Source: Deltaproteobacteria bacterium (GTDB taxonomy: Bacteria; Desulfobacterota; Binatia; UBA9968). From it: DNA of 64,000 bases. Position 1 is the stretch's first letter; each line of letters begins with the position of its first letter. A program made the position numbers and the translations under genes. The notes beneath the pieces were generated by a model. That model did not search any database. It worked only from the letters and a program-made list of their open reading frames with translations, and had not been told where the DNA came from. Location of the stretch: contig VGTH01000026.1 in NCBI GenBank assembly GCA_016874755.1, forward strand, positions 17,695-81,694, given 5' to 3'. Below, piece by piece: positions 25,713-34,189 of this stretch.

Positions 25713-26396
25713 ATGGCCAATCTCGATCAATTAAAATCCGACGTCATCAGCGCTTGTCGCATCCTTTCCGAACAGAAGCTGGTGGAGGGCTTCGGCCACG
25801 TCAGCGCGCGCATTCCCGACAGCGATCGCTTCATCATGACGCCAAGAATCAGCTTGGAGCTGGTGCAAGCCGACGAGCTGCTGGTCATGAATCTCGAGGG
25901 CGAAATCGTCGAGGGCAGCGCCACCCCGCCCTTCGAGGCCTGGTTGCACACGGCGATCATGAAAACCAAGCCGCGGCTGAATGCCATCACGCGCATCCAC
26001 GCGCGCAAAGCCAATATATTTTCCGTCACCGACCGCAGACTCGAACCGGTGCACAACCATGGCAGCTTTTTTGCCGGCGGCGTGCCGGTGTTTCACACGC
26101 CGGATTTGATTTCCAATGAAAAGTTAGGAACCGCAGCGGCGGATGCGCTCGGCGATCGGCCGGCACTATTGTTGCGCGGCAACGGTCAGGTCACGGTCGG
26201 CAGAACCATTCCTGAAGCGGTGATGATGGCGATCTACCTCGAGGAAGCGGCCGATGTCTTGTTCGGCGCGCTGCAGATCGGCACACCGATGCCGCTCAGC
26301 ATCGATGAATCGAAACAGCGCCAGGTCGAAGCCCTGCCGCCGGTGGACATGGAACGGGCCTGGAGGTTCTTCAAGAACAAAATCGCCGGGAAGTGA
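25713..26396 (+). CDS. Class II aldolase/adducin family protein
   Basis: 227 residues. The aldolase II fold is shown by SEQKLVEGFGHVSARIP (19-35), SLELVQADELLVMNLEG, the metal-site ITRIHARKANIFSV (with further His in PVHNHGSFF), and LLRGNGQVTVGRTIPEA, where GNG replaces the usual GHG (the His of LRGHG is missing). Family members cleave or decarboxylate small hydroxy-acids with Zn. The loss of the third His makes activity uncertain. It is followed by a heptad hairpin and then the partner-switching genes. Confidence 0.85.
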   Translation: MANLDQLKSDVISACRILSEQKLVEGFGHVSARIPDSDRFIMTPRISLELVQADELLVMNLEGEIVEGSATPPFEAWLHTAIMKTKPRLNAITRIHARKANIFSVTDRRLEPVHNHGSFFAGGVPVFHTPDLISNEKLGTAAADALGDRPALLLRGNGQVTVGRTIPEAVMMAIYLEEAADVLFGALQIGTPMPLSIDESKQRQVEALPPVDMERAWRFFKNKIAGK

Positions 26397-26480
26397 CTCC
26401 AGATGCCAAATCACAGATGCCAAATTGACGTGTCTCCGAGTGATCAGGATCTGTAATTTGAAATCTGGAATCTGAAATTC
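26397..26480. repeat. Intergenic heptad hairpin, CCAGATGCCAAAT type
   Basis: The left arm (26397-26427) repeats CCAGATGCCAAATCACAGAT words. The right arm (26448-26480) carries ATCTGTAATTTGAAATCTGG, its approximate reverse complement. It begins at the stop of the aldolase gene. Confidence 0.65.
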
Positions 26481-26508
26481 CGAGCGCGGCGAGGACAAGC
26501 GAGGACCC

Positions 26509-26883
26509 ATGGAAAGCCGAGTCCAACAGATCGCCAACGTTGTGATTGTCTCCATCGAAGGACGCATCGATCACGGCACCGCGCCCGCCTTCGGCAGCGC
26601 GCTGCTCCCCCATGTCGAGAGTTGCGCGGGCGAGGACAAGAAGCTCGTCGTCGATTTAGCGAAAGTGAACTACATGAGCAGCGCCGGCCTGCGGGTGCTG
26701 ATGATCGCTGCCAAAGGCTGCCGCAAGCAGAACAGCAAGATCGTGCTCGCTGCCTTGCAGCCCACGGTGCACGAAGTCTTTCGCATCGGCCGCTTCGATA
26801 TGGTGCTCGAAACTTTTCCCACGGTGCGCGATGCTTTGAATGCGATTTCGCCCGCCGCGGCGGCACTCTACGTCGAACGCTGA
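26509..26883 (+). CDS. STAS-domain anti-sigma factor antagonist
   Basis: 124 residues spanning one STAS domain. DKKLVVDLAKVNYMSSAGLR carries the conserved loop with the phosphorylatable Ser (in MSSAGLR, about residues 56-62). In SpoIIAA/RsbV systems the unphosphorylated STAS protein binds the kinase/anti-sigma partner; a PP2C phosphatase reactivates it. Both partners follow: the TGA overlaps the ATG of the HATPase gene by one base, and the phosphatase is next. It is cytosolic. The final target (sigma factor or other effector) is not in the window. Confidence 0.9.
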   Translation: MESRVQQIANVVIVSIEGRIDHGTAPAFGSALLPHVESCAGEDKKLVVDLAKVNYMSSAGLRVLMIAAKGCRKQNSKIVLAALQPTVHEVFRIGRFDMVLETFPTVRDALNAISPAAAALYVER

Positions 26884-27335
26884 TGGCCAATATTGGCAAC
26901 CCGATGCGAACCGTTGCGTCAACGCTCGATGCCGTGGCTCACTGTACCGGGTTTGCCGCCGCCCAGGCGAGGGCTATGGGTTTTTCGCCGGCACGCACGC
27001 GCGAAGTAGAGCTTGCGGTCGAGGAGGTGGTTGCGAATATTTGCCGCTATGGCTTCGTCGATGCACTAGGCGAGGTCGAGCTCGGCTGCCGGCGCATCGA
27101 CAACGATAAGTTAGAGTTTGAGTTTATCGATCAAGGCCAACCCTTTGACATGTTAGCGGCGCCCGATCCCATGCTCACGTCAGACCTAGAAAAGCGCGAC
27201 CTTGGCGGCCTCGGCATCCGTATGCTGCGTGCGTTGGTCGATGATGCTACCTATCGCCGCGAGGATGGCCGAAACGTGTTGCGGCTGATCGTCCACGCGC
27301 CCTGCCGCTTGGGCCCAGACCATTCAAAGACTTGA
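26883..27335 (+). CDS. RsbW/SpoIIAB-like serine kinase (HATPase_c_2)
   Basis: 150 residues from the ATG at 26883, inside the overlap TGATG with the STAS gene. GHKL ATP-binding elements are visible: N-box EVELAVEEVVANICRYGF (about 39-56), G1 FEFIDQGQPFD, and the Gly-rich G2 EKRDLGGLGIRMLRAL. A C-terminal NVLRLIV strand closes the fold. It would phosphorylate the STAS protein and sequester a target. Its stop codon lies 17 bases before the start of the metallo-beta-lactamase/CHASE2 gene, so the three form one operon. Confidence 0.9.
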   Translation: MANIGNPMRTVASTLDAVAHCTGFAAAQARAMGFSPARTREVELAVEEVVANICRYGFVDALGEVELGCRRIDNDKLEFEFIDQGQPFDMLAAPDPMLTSDLEKRDLGGLGIRMLRALVDDATYRREDGRNVLRLIVHAPCRLGPDHSKT

Positions 27336-27352
27336 GACGCAAGGGAGTAACC

Positions 27353-28690
27353 ATGCGGGTTCGTTTCTGGGGAACGCGAGGATCGCTGCCGGTGGCCACG
27401 GAGGCTCAAACGATCCGGGACAAAATCAAGATGGCCCTGCGCCAGGCCAATGGGCGCCGGCTCGATAGCGAAGCCGCGCTCGATCAGTTCATCGATAACG
27501 AGCTTACTTTCCCCGTGCGCGGCGGCTACGGCGGCAATTCATCCTGTGTCGAAATCATTGGCGGCGCGCGCTATACGCTTTGCGACATGGGCTCCGGCCT
27601 GCGCCGCTTCGGTCAGAAAGTTCTGCGCGAGCGCGGGCCAGGTCAACCGCTGCACTACAATTTTTTCATGTCCCACGTGCATTGGGACCATATTATGGGA
27701 TTTCCCTTTTTTCCCCCGGCGTACATTCCAGGCAATACGATTCGCATTTACGGCGCGCACGATCTTGCCGTCATGAAAGATGCCTTTCACCGGCAACATG
27801 CCGACCCGTGTTTTCCCGTGCGCTGGGATCAACTGCGAGCGACGATTGAATTCGTCCATCTCGACTGCGACCGCTGGTACGATATCGATGGCCTGCGCGT
27901 CAAAGCCAAACTGCAACCCCACCCGAGCGACTCATTTGGCTTCCGCTTCGAGCAGAACGGCAAATCGGTGGTCTACTCCACCGACGGTGAGCATCGTTTG
28001 GAATCCGACGCTGATACCGAAGCGATGGTCGAGTTTTATCGCGACGCCGACCTGGTGATCTTCGACGCGATGTACTCGCTCAGCGAGATGATCGCCAGCA
28101 AGCGCGACTGGGGCCACTCCAGCAACACCATCGGCGCCGACCTGTGTTTGCGCGCGCGGGTGAAACATTATTGCATGTTCCATCACGAGCCGGCCTACGA
28201 GGATGACACCATCGAAGCGGTTCTGGGCGAAACCCGGCGCTACGCCGAGATCGTCGGCGAAGGCTACCCACTCCAAGTCTCGACCGCCTACGACGGCTTA
28301 GAGCTCGAAGTTCGATTCGTGGCGGCGGCTGATTTTCCATCCACCAGCGCGGATCATCCTTGGGTGATGCGGCTGTGCGCCGGCAACGGCCGCGTGTTGG
28401 CGAGTGTCATCCTTGCCCTCACGGCAGTGAGCTATTTTGTTTACGGCGAAAGCTTCTGGCGCGCGCCGCGCGATTTCTTGTTCGATAACTACCAGCGCTG
28501 GAAGCCGCGCGCGGTAGAACGATTTCCGGTCGCCATCGTCGACATCGACGACCAGAGTCTCGCGGAATTCGGCCGCTGGCCTTGGCCGCGCCACCGCCTG
28601 GCGCAATTGGTCGAAGCGACCCACAAGCTCGGGCCGTTGGCCGTTGGGCTCGACATCGTCATGCCGGACCCAGACGGCCAATCGCCGTAA
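27353..28690 (+). CDS. Metallo-beta-lactamase-fold domain running into a CHASE2 sensor (ends at in-frame TAA)
   Basis: 445 residues from the ATG at 27353 (AAGGGA upstream). Residues 1-325 are an MBL-fold hydrolase of the cAMP phosphodiesterase-like group: MRVRFWGTRGSLPV, YGGNSSCVEI, the metal motif SHVHWDHIMGFPFF, YSTDGEH, and a late FHHEPAYEDD. A transmembrane helix (VLASVILALTAVSYFVYG) then starts the extracytoplasmic CHASE2 domain (FPVAIVDIDDQSLAEFGRWP and on), which breaks off at TAA (28688-28690). The same frame continues downstream with the rest of CHASE2, so the gene is probably one reading unit interrupted by a point mutation (CAA or GAA to TAA). Confidence 0.8.
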   Translation: MRVRFWGTRGSLPVATEAQTIRDKIKMALRQANGRRLDSEAALDQFIDNELTFPVRGGYGGNSSCVEIIGGARYTLCDMGSGLRRFGQKVLRERGPGQPLHYNFFMSHVHWDHIMGFPFFPPAYIPGNTIRIYGAHDLAVMKDAFHRQHADPCFPVRWDQLRATIEFVHLDCDRWYDIDGLRVKAKLQPHPSDSFGFRFEQNGKSVVYSTDGEHRLESDADTEAMVEFYRDADLVIFDAMYSLSEMIASKRDWGHSSNTIGADLCLRARVKHYCMFHHEPAYEDDTIEAVLGETRRYAEIVGEGYPLQVSTAYDGLELEVRFVAAADFPSTSADHPWVMRLCAGNGRVLASVILALTAVSYFVYGESFWRAPRDFLFDNYQRWKPRAVERFPVAIVDIDDQSLAEFGRWPWPRHRLAQLVEATHKLGPLAVGLDIVMPDPDGQSP

Positions 28691-30214
28691 ACATTGTTGG
28701 CGCAGCGGCGCGTCATCGATGCGTCGCTGCGCCACGCATTGGCGGCGGTTCCTTCCAATGACCAGCTGTTGGCCGAGGCGCTACGCCAGGGCCCCTCGGT
28801 GGTGGCACGCGCAGGCTTGGACACTGCCAATAAATCAACGGCAGCGATCCAACAAACCGCGATGATCGTTGCGGGTGAGCCGCCCAATGGCTTCCTGGAG
28901 GGCTATGCCGGTCAGCTCGTCAATATTGGCGAAATCGAAGCGGCGGCTCAGGGCTATGGCTACGTTAATGACACGCGCGACAGCGACGGCGTGATCCGCA
29001 CGACACCACTGCTCTTCAACATCGCCGGCACCTTGGCGCCGGCCTTGGCCCTTGAACTGCTGCGGGTCGCCACCGGGCAGCAACAATTGTTGATTCGCGC
29101 CGACCGTAACGGCATGCGCGGCGTGCAGATTGGCTCATCGTTTGTTGCCACCGAGCACGATGGCCGTGTGCGCATCTATTATTCGCCGGCATACGCGGAG
29201 CGGCGGATCTCCGCCGCGGCGATTCTGCGCGGTGTGGTCTCGGCGGGAGCGTTGAAGAACCGGGTTGTCCTCATCGGCGCCACCGCGTTGGGCATCGGCG
29301 AGATCGTCGCTACGCCCGTCGTCGAGCGCATGGCCGGCGTCGAAGTTCACGCTCAACTCATCGAAAACATTCTCGCCGGGAACCGCCTGCGGCGGCCGGC
29401 GCAAACAAAGCTCTGGGAACTCATGTGTTTGCTCGTGGTGAGCGGACTTTTGATCGCTCTTGTACCGCGGCTTTCACCGAGTAGCGCAATTGGCCTGTTC
29501 GTCGCAACTAGCGCCTTCGTCGGCCTCGGCAGCTTCTGCTTGTTTTACCGGGGCCAATGGCTCGTCGATCCGAGCTTTAGCATCGCCGGCAGCGGCGTTG
29601 TGCTCGCGTGCTTGTTGAGCGCCGGTCACGTCATCGCAAATCGGCAACGCCGCGAATTGAGCGCTGCGCTGGGCATCGAAAGAGACCAGCGCGCGCGTCG
29701 CGATGGCGAACTCGACGCCGCCCGACACATTCAAATGGGCATGTTGCCCGATCCGAAACAGATCGACGGCTTGCCGCCGACGCTGGATTTTTTTGCGCTG
29801 GTTGAACCCGCTGAGGAAGTGGGCGGCGATTTTTATGAAGCGCTCATGCTCGACGAGCACCGGCTGTTTTTCATGATCGGCGATGTTTCCGGCAAGGGCG
29901 TGCCGGCGGCGCTATTCATGGCTTTGACCAAGACGCTGTGCAAGAGCACAGGACGGCGCGAGAACGAGCTGGGCCGGCTGCTCACTCTCGTTAACGGTGA
30001 AATGTCGCGGGAGAACCCCGCCTCATTGTTTGTCACGGCGATCGTCGGCATCGTCGACAGCCGCACGGGGTGGCTCCAGTGGTGCAATGCCGGCCACAAC
30101 CCGGCGCTGTTGCTGCGCCGCGGCGAAGCACCTCGCGAGTTGGCCGGCGCCGACGGACCGCCACTGTGCGTCGATGAACACTTTACCTACCGCGGCCAGA
30201 AGTGCGAATTGTGA
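28691..30214 (+). CDS. CHASE2 remainder, membrane helices and SpoIIE/PP2C phosphatase (ends at in-frame TGA)
   Basis: It is in the same frame as the preceding segment; a TTG at 28694 is the only nearby start. It completes CHASE2 (VNIGEIEAAAQGYGYVND, DGVIRTTPL, LKNRVVLIGATALGIGE), then has three hydrophobic helices (about 29420-29640). A short coiled linker (DGELDAARHIQMGMLPDP) leads to the PP2C-like SpoIIE domain with metal-site motifs EEVGGDFYEA and GDVSGKGVPAALFM. The domain stops at TGA (30212-30214), just before its last motif. As it stands the phosphatase lacks the final metal-binding strand. Confidence 0.8.
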   Translation, partial: TLLAQRRVIDASLRHALAAVPSNDQLLAEALRQGPSVVARAGLDTANKSTAAIQQTAMIVAGEPPNGFLEGYAGQLVNIGEIEAAAQGYGYVNDTRDSDGVIRTTPLLFNIAGTLAPALALELLRVATGQQQLLIRADRNGMRGVQIGSSFVATEHDGRVRIYYSPAYAERRISAAAILRGVVSAGALKNRVVLIGATALGIGEIVATPVVERMAGVEVHAQLIENILAGNRLRRPAQTKLWELMCLLVVSGLLIALVPRLSPSSAIGLFVATSAFVGLGSFCLFYRGQWLVDPSFSIAGSGVVLACLLSAGHVIANRQRRELSAALGIERDQRARRDGELDAARHIQMGMLPDPKQIDGLPPTLDFFALVEPAEEVGGDFYEALMLDEHRLFFMIGDVSGKGVPAALFMALTKTLCKSTGRRENELGRLLTLVNGEMSRENPASLFVTAIVGIVDSRTGWLQWCNAGHNPALLLRRGEAPRELAGADGPPLCVDEHFTYRGQKCEL

Positions 30215-30436
30215 GCTGGCGATCTGGTGATCTTTATCACCGACGGCGTCACGGAAGCCGAGAACCAGCAGCACGAACAATACGGTGCGCGGCGCATGCG
30301 CGACTGTTTGGCCGAAAAGTCTTTGGCGGTTGCCGAACAAGCCTGCCAGACGCTGCACGCCGACGTTAAGCAGTTTGCCGCCGGCGCGGCGGCAGCCGAC
30401 GACTTGTCAATTTTGGCGATCGGTTTTCGGTTGTGA
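30215..30436 (+). pseudogene. Detached C-terminal end of the SpoIIE phosphatase
   Basis: In the same frame after TGA the sequence reads AGDLVIFITDGVTEAENQQH, the conserved TDGVTEA motif, and ends with ADDLSILAIGFRL, the canonical last strand (DD metal ligand). A single codon change (for example CGA to TGA) at 30212 explains the interruption. An independent start would be poor (ATC/GTG at 30221-30227, without a ribosome site). Readthrough, sequencing error and recent inactivation all remain possible. Confidence 0.75.
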
Positions 30437-30452
30437 GAGGCGCCACTGGGCG

Positions 30453-30487
30453 AAAAAAAAGGCGGCGCTCAGTTTCCCGAGCGCCGC
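30453..30487 (-). terminator. Rho-independent terminator of the respiratory operon
   Basis: On the minus strand a 9-bp G+C stem (GCGGCGCTC with GAGCGCCGC, 8-base loop) is followed by a run of eight T. It lies about 30 bases after the stop of the cupredoxin-like gene and is correctly oriented for it. Confidence 0.9.
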
Positions 30488-30515
30488 GCTTCGTCTTAGT
30501 ATGGTCTTCGTTAAG

Positions 30516-31229
30516 TTATTTGCCAGCTAACTCAAAGCTAGCTTTGGCGTCTTCCTTGGCCTTCACTGTAACTTTTTGGGTGCTCTTGCCCAGCTTTTCG
30601 TGCCAAACCTCGACGGTGTAGCTGCCCGCCGGCACGTTCTCCAGCTTGAAAGCACCAGAGCCATCGGTCACTGCGAAATAGGGGTTCGGCGTGGCCACGA
30701 GCCAGCCTTGCATCCAGCCGTGCACATCGCATTTCACTCCCACCGCCTCGGGCTTGTCGATTTTCACCTCCAAGCTCTTTTTGAACTTGGGCTGCGCCAG
30801 GTTAAAAGCGCTGTTCGCCTTGCTGTACGAATGCACGTTGTGGAGAATGCCGTCCGGGTTCAAAATCTCAACCGGCGACCCCGCCTGGAAGGCCAACACA
30901 TGGGGCTTGTACTCGCAGCCATTCTGGTCGAGCACAACCTTTTTCAACTCTGCTTTCTTGCCGCTCTTGATGTCAGTGATGGTGACCACAGCGTTGGCGA
31001 GGTTGCCGTCTTTGACAACCAGCGATTGATCGAACTTGGGCGATTTGTCACACACCTCTTTGTCTTTGCCGACATCCAGCTTCTTTGGCGCGGGCGCGGT
31101 GCCTTTGAACTTTACGGTCCCAGAAATGGAGCCGCCGTCTTTGACGTCGCCACCCGTATACTGTGCCATTACACTCGCCGGCGCCGCCATCAAAGTCGCC
31201 GCGAGAAAAACCGAACCCAATTTAGTCAT
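30516..31229 (-). CDS. Periplasmic cupredoxin-like / carboxypeptidase-regulatory-like protein
   Basis: 237 residues from the ATG at 31229, six bases after AGGAGG. A Sec signal peptide ends at SVMAQ. The cupredoxin-like part carries candidate copper ligands: His in GILHNVHSYS, then Cys, His and Met in GVKCDVHGWMQGWL. The last 60 residues are a carboxypeptidase regulatory-like beta domain (FAVTDGSGAFKLENVPAGSY). This combination is common among exported blue-copper-like proteins. It is the last gene of the b6f-like operon, which makes it a candidate periplasmic electron acceptor (inference). The terminator follows. Confidence 0.82.
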   Translation of the reverse strand: MTKLGSVFLAATLMAAPASVMAQYTGGDVKDGGSISGTVKFKGTAPAPKKLDVGKDKEVCDKSPKFDQSLVVKDGNLANAVVTITDIKSGKKAELKKVVLDQNGCEYKPHVLAFQAGSPVEILNPDGILHNVHSYSKANSAFNLAQPKFKKSLEVKIDKPEAVGVKCDVHGWMQGWLVATPNPYFAVTDGSGAFKLENVPAGSYTVEVWHEKLGKSTQKVTVKAKEDAKASFELAGK

Positions 31230-31284
31230 ACTGCCTCCTGTAAGTTTACTGCTCGTATTTTTGACGCAACTGTTAACTAAACAT

Positions 31285-34011
31285 TCATTGCTTTGCAGCC
31301 GCTGCCGGCGCCGGCTTCGGCCTCGCCGCGGCGACCACGGGCGCGGCGACGGCTGCTGCCGGCGCTGCCGCCGCTCCCCTGCCAAGCGACATCAGGTAGT
31401 CGCGCAACGCTTCGATCTGTAAGTCTTCCTTGCCACCGAGAATATTGTCAGGCCCACCCGGGTAGAAAGAAGGCATTTTGGTACCAGGTTGGACTTTTTG
31501 CGGATCTTTGAGCCACTTCAGAATCCAGCTTGGGCTCAGTCTTTGGCGCGACATCGCCAGGTCGGGCGCCCAGCCCTCCTTCGGACCATCGGGGTTTTTT
31601 CCACCCTGCACGTGGCAACTCCAGCAATTGAAATAGTCTTTCGAAACCAGCTGCTTGGCCGCATCGATCGTTTCGGGCCGGATTCTTCCGTCGTCAACAT
31701 AATGGTACGGCTGCTCGACCTTGGACAAGCCGTTGAAGTAATTCACCAGTTGGGTCGTGTGCTGGTCGGAGAAGCCGAAGGTCGGCATGCGAATATCCAA
31801 CCACGGCCGCAGCGTGATGGGCACTTTTAGAAAGTTATAGAACCACTGCGACTGCACCTTTTCGCCCTGACCGTTAAGCGGCGGCGGCGCGCTTGAGACG
31901 TTTTCGCCGTAGTACTTCTTAACGTACCCGCCTTGCTTTTCGATCTCGTGGCAGCCGATGCAATTATACTGCTGCATCAAACGCCGCCCTTCGTTAACCT
32001 GCTGCACCCGCAAGCCTTGATCCGCTTGATAACGCTGGCCGACTTTACGGTCGCGGAAACCGCCGAGCAGCACCCGCAGCGCTTTGATATCCTCGTCCGC
32101 CAAGTTGAACAGCGGCATAAGCTGCTCGACGCGGTCCGTGGCGTAGCCGCGCGGGCTCTTGATCTTGTGATAGGTCCAATCGTCCCAAGTCTTTTTGACA
32201 TCGGTTCGATTGCCGAACGAGAGCTCTTCCACGGTCTTGGAGCCAAAGGTCGTCAACTCAGCGCCGATGCGCGACTCGTTTTCCATGCCTTTGATATCGT
32301 GGCAACCGGCGCAGCCCCATCTGCGAACCAAGGACTCGCCGCGCTTAATATTCTTGGCATCCGCCAGCTTTTCCTGAATGCCAGCCACCGGCTCGGGCCG
32401 GCCGCCCAGGGTCATCAAATAATTAGTGATAGCGAGAGCTTCGTCGTCGGTGAGACGCAAGCTTGGCATGGTTGTATCGTGCTGATAACCGCGCGGGTTC
32501 TTGATCCAGTGATAGATCCACTGCGGCCCGGTCACTTTGGCGGCAATATCTTTCAAGTTGGGCACCAGATCTTTTTCCTTGCCAAGCGGGGTTGAGAATT
32601 CCCCTTCGGCAAACCCATGACAACCTTTGCAGCCGATCGTCTCGACGAGTTTTTTACCCTTGGCGATGTCGTTGGGGTCGCCTTCACGGTAACCCGCCGG
32701 CATCGGGTTTTCTTGCAACCACTTTTCACTTTCCCCTTTCGCCTGGGACCAGATGTAAGCAGAGATCGCCAGCGAATCGTCGGCCTTCAAATCAAAGTGC
32801 GGCATGCGCGTGCGCGGCCTAAACTTAAACGGGTTTTCGATCCAGCGCGCCATCCAACCGGCATCGACTTTGGCGCCGATCTTCTTCAGGCTCGGGGCGA
32901 TCTTAGGAATATTTTCGTAACCCTTCACAAGATGACAACCGGTGCAGCCGACTTGTTCAAACAGTCGTTGGCCTTCAGCCAGGAGCGGCACGTCCGCCGC
33001 GAACTTTTGCACGTCAAGATGGCAACTCGAGCAGCTCGACTGCACCTTGGTGCCGCGCAGTAGGGGAAATTCCCATAGATGAACTTCGCCGTGGCCTTGC
33101 TTGGCGCTGTTGACGGCCACGCCTTGACCCTCGTGGCAGCCAGTGCAGCCAAATTTTTCCGGCGGATGCGAAGCATCGCCTAAGTACAATTCGCGTTTGG
33201 GATGGGTCTTGAACGGATGCGGCTCATTCTCAAAACCGGCGCGATTGATCGCCAAGTGGCAGGTCTGACAGCGATCCACGCGCGCCACCGGTTGATCGAA
33301 CTTGTTGCGGTCGAACTCGTCCATCGCAACTTGTTGGATCTTGGGAATCTTGTAGAACGCGAGCGGTCCCAGCTTGAGCGTCACGTTCTCCATCACACGC
33401 AACCACTTGTCACGCTCACCGGCAATTTTGCCGATCTCATCTTCCAGCGCCTTGACGCCGCCATGGACCTTTTTGATCTCTTCCTTGACCTGCTCCCGCT
33501 TGGCGCGCGCCGCATCGAGGCTCGGCAGCAGCTTGGTGCGCTCCTTAGCGAGCTCGTCGAGCCGCTCTTGGTAGGGCTTGATGTTGCGCTTTTGCTGCAC
33601 CGCGTGGTCGAACTCGTAGCCCGCCTCTTCCTCTTCGCTCTTGATGAACTTGACTTCCTGGTCAATCTCTTGGAAGCGCACGGTGGCGCGCACCTCTTCG
33701 GCGTGCAGCGCTTTGAGTTTTTTCGCCAGCTCGCCGCCCTGCACGCTGGCGTGCTCATCGGCCAGCTTCTTCGACAATTCTTGATATTTGGCGTCGGCCT
33801 TTAGCTTTTTGTCTTCTTCATCGTAGGCCGCTTTGGCTTTGCTATAGTCGAGCCGATGGAACTGCGCCTGGATGCCCTTCCACGGACGGCGCGTGATGTT
33901 GTCATCCCAAATCGCCCACACCGACAACGCGGCCAGCAACGCGGCGCCCAAGACAAAGACACTGCCGTAGGATTTTTTCTCTTCCTTTTGGTCAATCCCT
34001 CGTTCAGCCAT
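31285..34011 (-). CDS. Membrane-anchored octahaem c-type cytochrome
   Basis: 908 residues. An uncleaved N-terminal helix (SVFVLGAALLAALSVWAIW, about 17-35) is followed by about 170 residues of Lys/Glu-rich coiled coil. Then come eight CxxCH motifs (CQTCH, CTGCH, CSSCH, CTGCH, CKGCH, CAGCH, CIGCH, CWSCH), and a low-complexity Ala/Pro tail. Met ligand candidates recur in TRMPHF, TTMPSL, IRMPTF and TKMPSF, so several domains resemble mono-haem cytochrome c. GAGGA inside the preceding gene's end serves as ribosome site. It follows the b/IV subunits and probably replaces cytochrome f or c1 as electron acceptor from the Rieske protein. Confidence 0.88.
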   Translation of the reverse strand: MAERGIDQKEEKKSYGSVFVLGAALLAALSVWAIWDDNITRRPWKGIQAQFHRLDYSKAKAAYDEEDKKLKADAKYQELSKKLADEHASVQGGELAKKLKALHAEEVRATVRFQEIDQEVKFIKSEEEEAGYEFDHAVQQKRNIKPYQERLDELAKERTKLLPSLDAARAKREQVKEEIKKVHGGVKALEDEIGKIAGERDKWLRVMENVTLKLGPLAFYKIPKIQQVAMDEFDRNKFDQPVARVDRCQTCHLAINRAGFENEPHPFKTHPKRELYLGDASHPPEKFGCTGCHEGQGVAVNSAKQGHGEVHLWEFPLLRGTKVQSSCSSCHLDVQKFAADVPLLAEGQRLFEQVGCTGCHLVKGYENIPKIAPSLKKIGAKVDAGWMARWIENPFKFRPRTRMPHFDLKADDSLAISAYIWSQAKGESEKWLQENPMPAGYREGDPNDIAKGKKLVETIGCKGCHGFAEGEFSTPLGKEKDLVPNLKDIAAKVTGPQWIYHWIKNPRGYQHDTTMPSLRLTDDEALAITNYLMTLGGRPEPVAGIQEKLADAKNIKRGESLVRRWGCAGCHDIKGMENESRIGAELTTFGSKTVEELSFGNRTDVKKTWDDWTYHKIKSPRGYATDRVEQLMPLFNLADEDIKALRVLLGGFRDRKVGQRYQADQGLRVQQVNEGRRLMQQYNCIGCHEIEKQGGYVKKYYGENVSSAPPPLNGQGEKVQSQWFYNFLKVPITLRPWLDIRMPTFGFSDQHTTQLVNYFNGLSKVEQPYHYVDDGRIRPETIDAAKQLVSKDYFNCWSCHVQGGKNPDGPKEGWAPDLAMSRQRLSPSWILKWLKDPQKVQPGTKMPSFYPGGPDNILGGKEDLQIEALRDYLMSLGRGAAAAPAAAVAAPVVAAARPKPAPAAAAKQ

Positions 34012-34020
34012 CCGAATTCC

Positions 34021-34188
34021 TCACGCGACCTTGCGTTCGAGCGCACGGCCCAAAGAAAAAACCCCGAGCCCGATCAGCGTTAATACGATCTCTTCCGCCA
34101 TGGAAGAATTTTTCACGATGCCGACATAGAGCGCATAGCCAATATCGGCAAGCCCAAACGCTTGTAGGCCTTTGGCGACGTAAAACAT
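34021..34188 (-). CDS. 55-residue membrane protein within the b6f-like operon
   Basis: An open frame from the ATG at 34188, one base after the subunit IV stop, to TGA at 34021, whose sequence overlaps the GAGGA site of the cytochrome gene. It encodes an N-terminal amphipathic part (MFYVAKGLQAFGLADIGYAL) and a hydrophobic helix (EEIVLTLIGLGVFSLGRALE). The spacing leaves no room for anything else, which supports translation. It may be a small accessory subunit like PetG/L/N of b6f complexes, an analogy from size and place only; no sequence relation was recognised. Confidence 0.65.
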   Translation of the reverse strand: MFYVAKGLQAFGLADIGYALYVGIVKNSSMAEEIVLTLIGLGVFSLGRALERKVA

Positions 34189-34189
34189 A

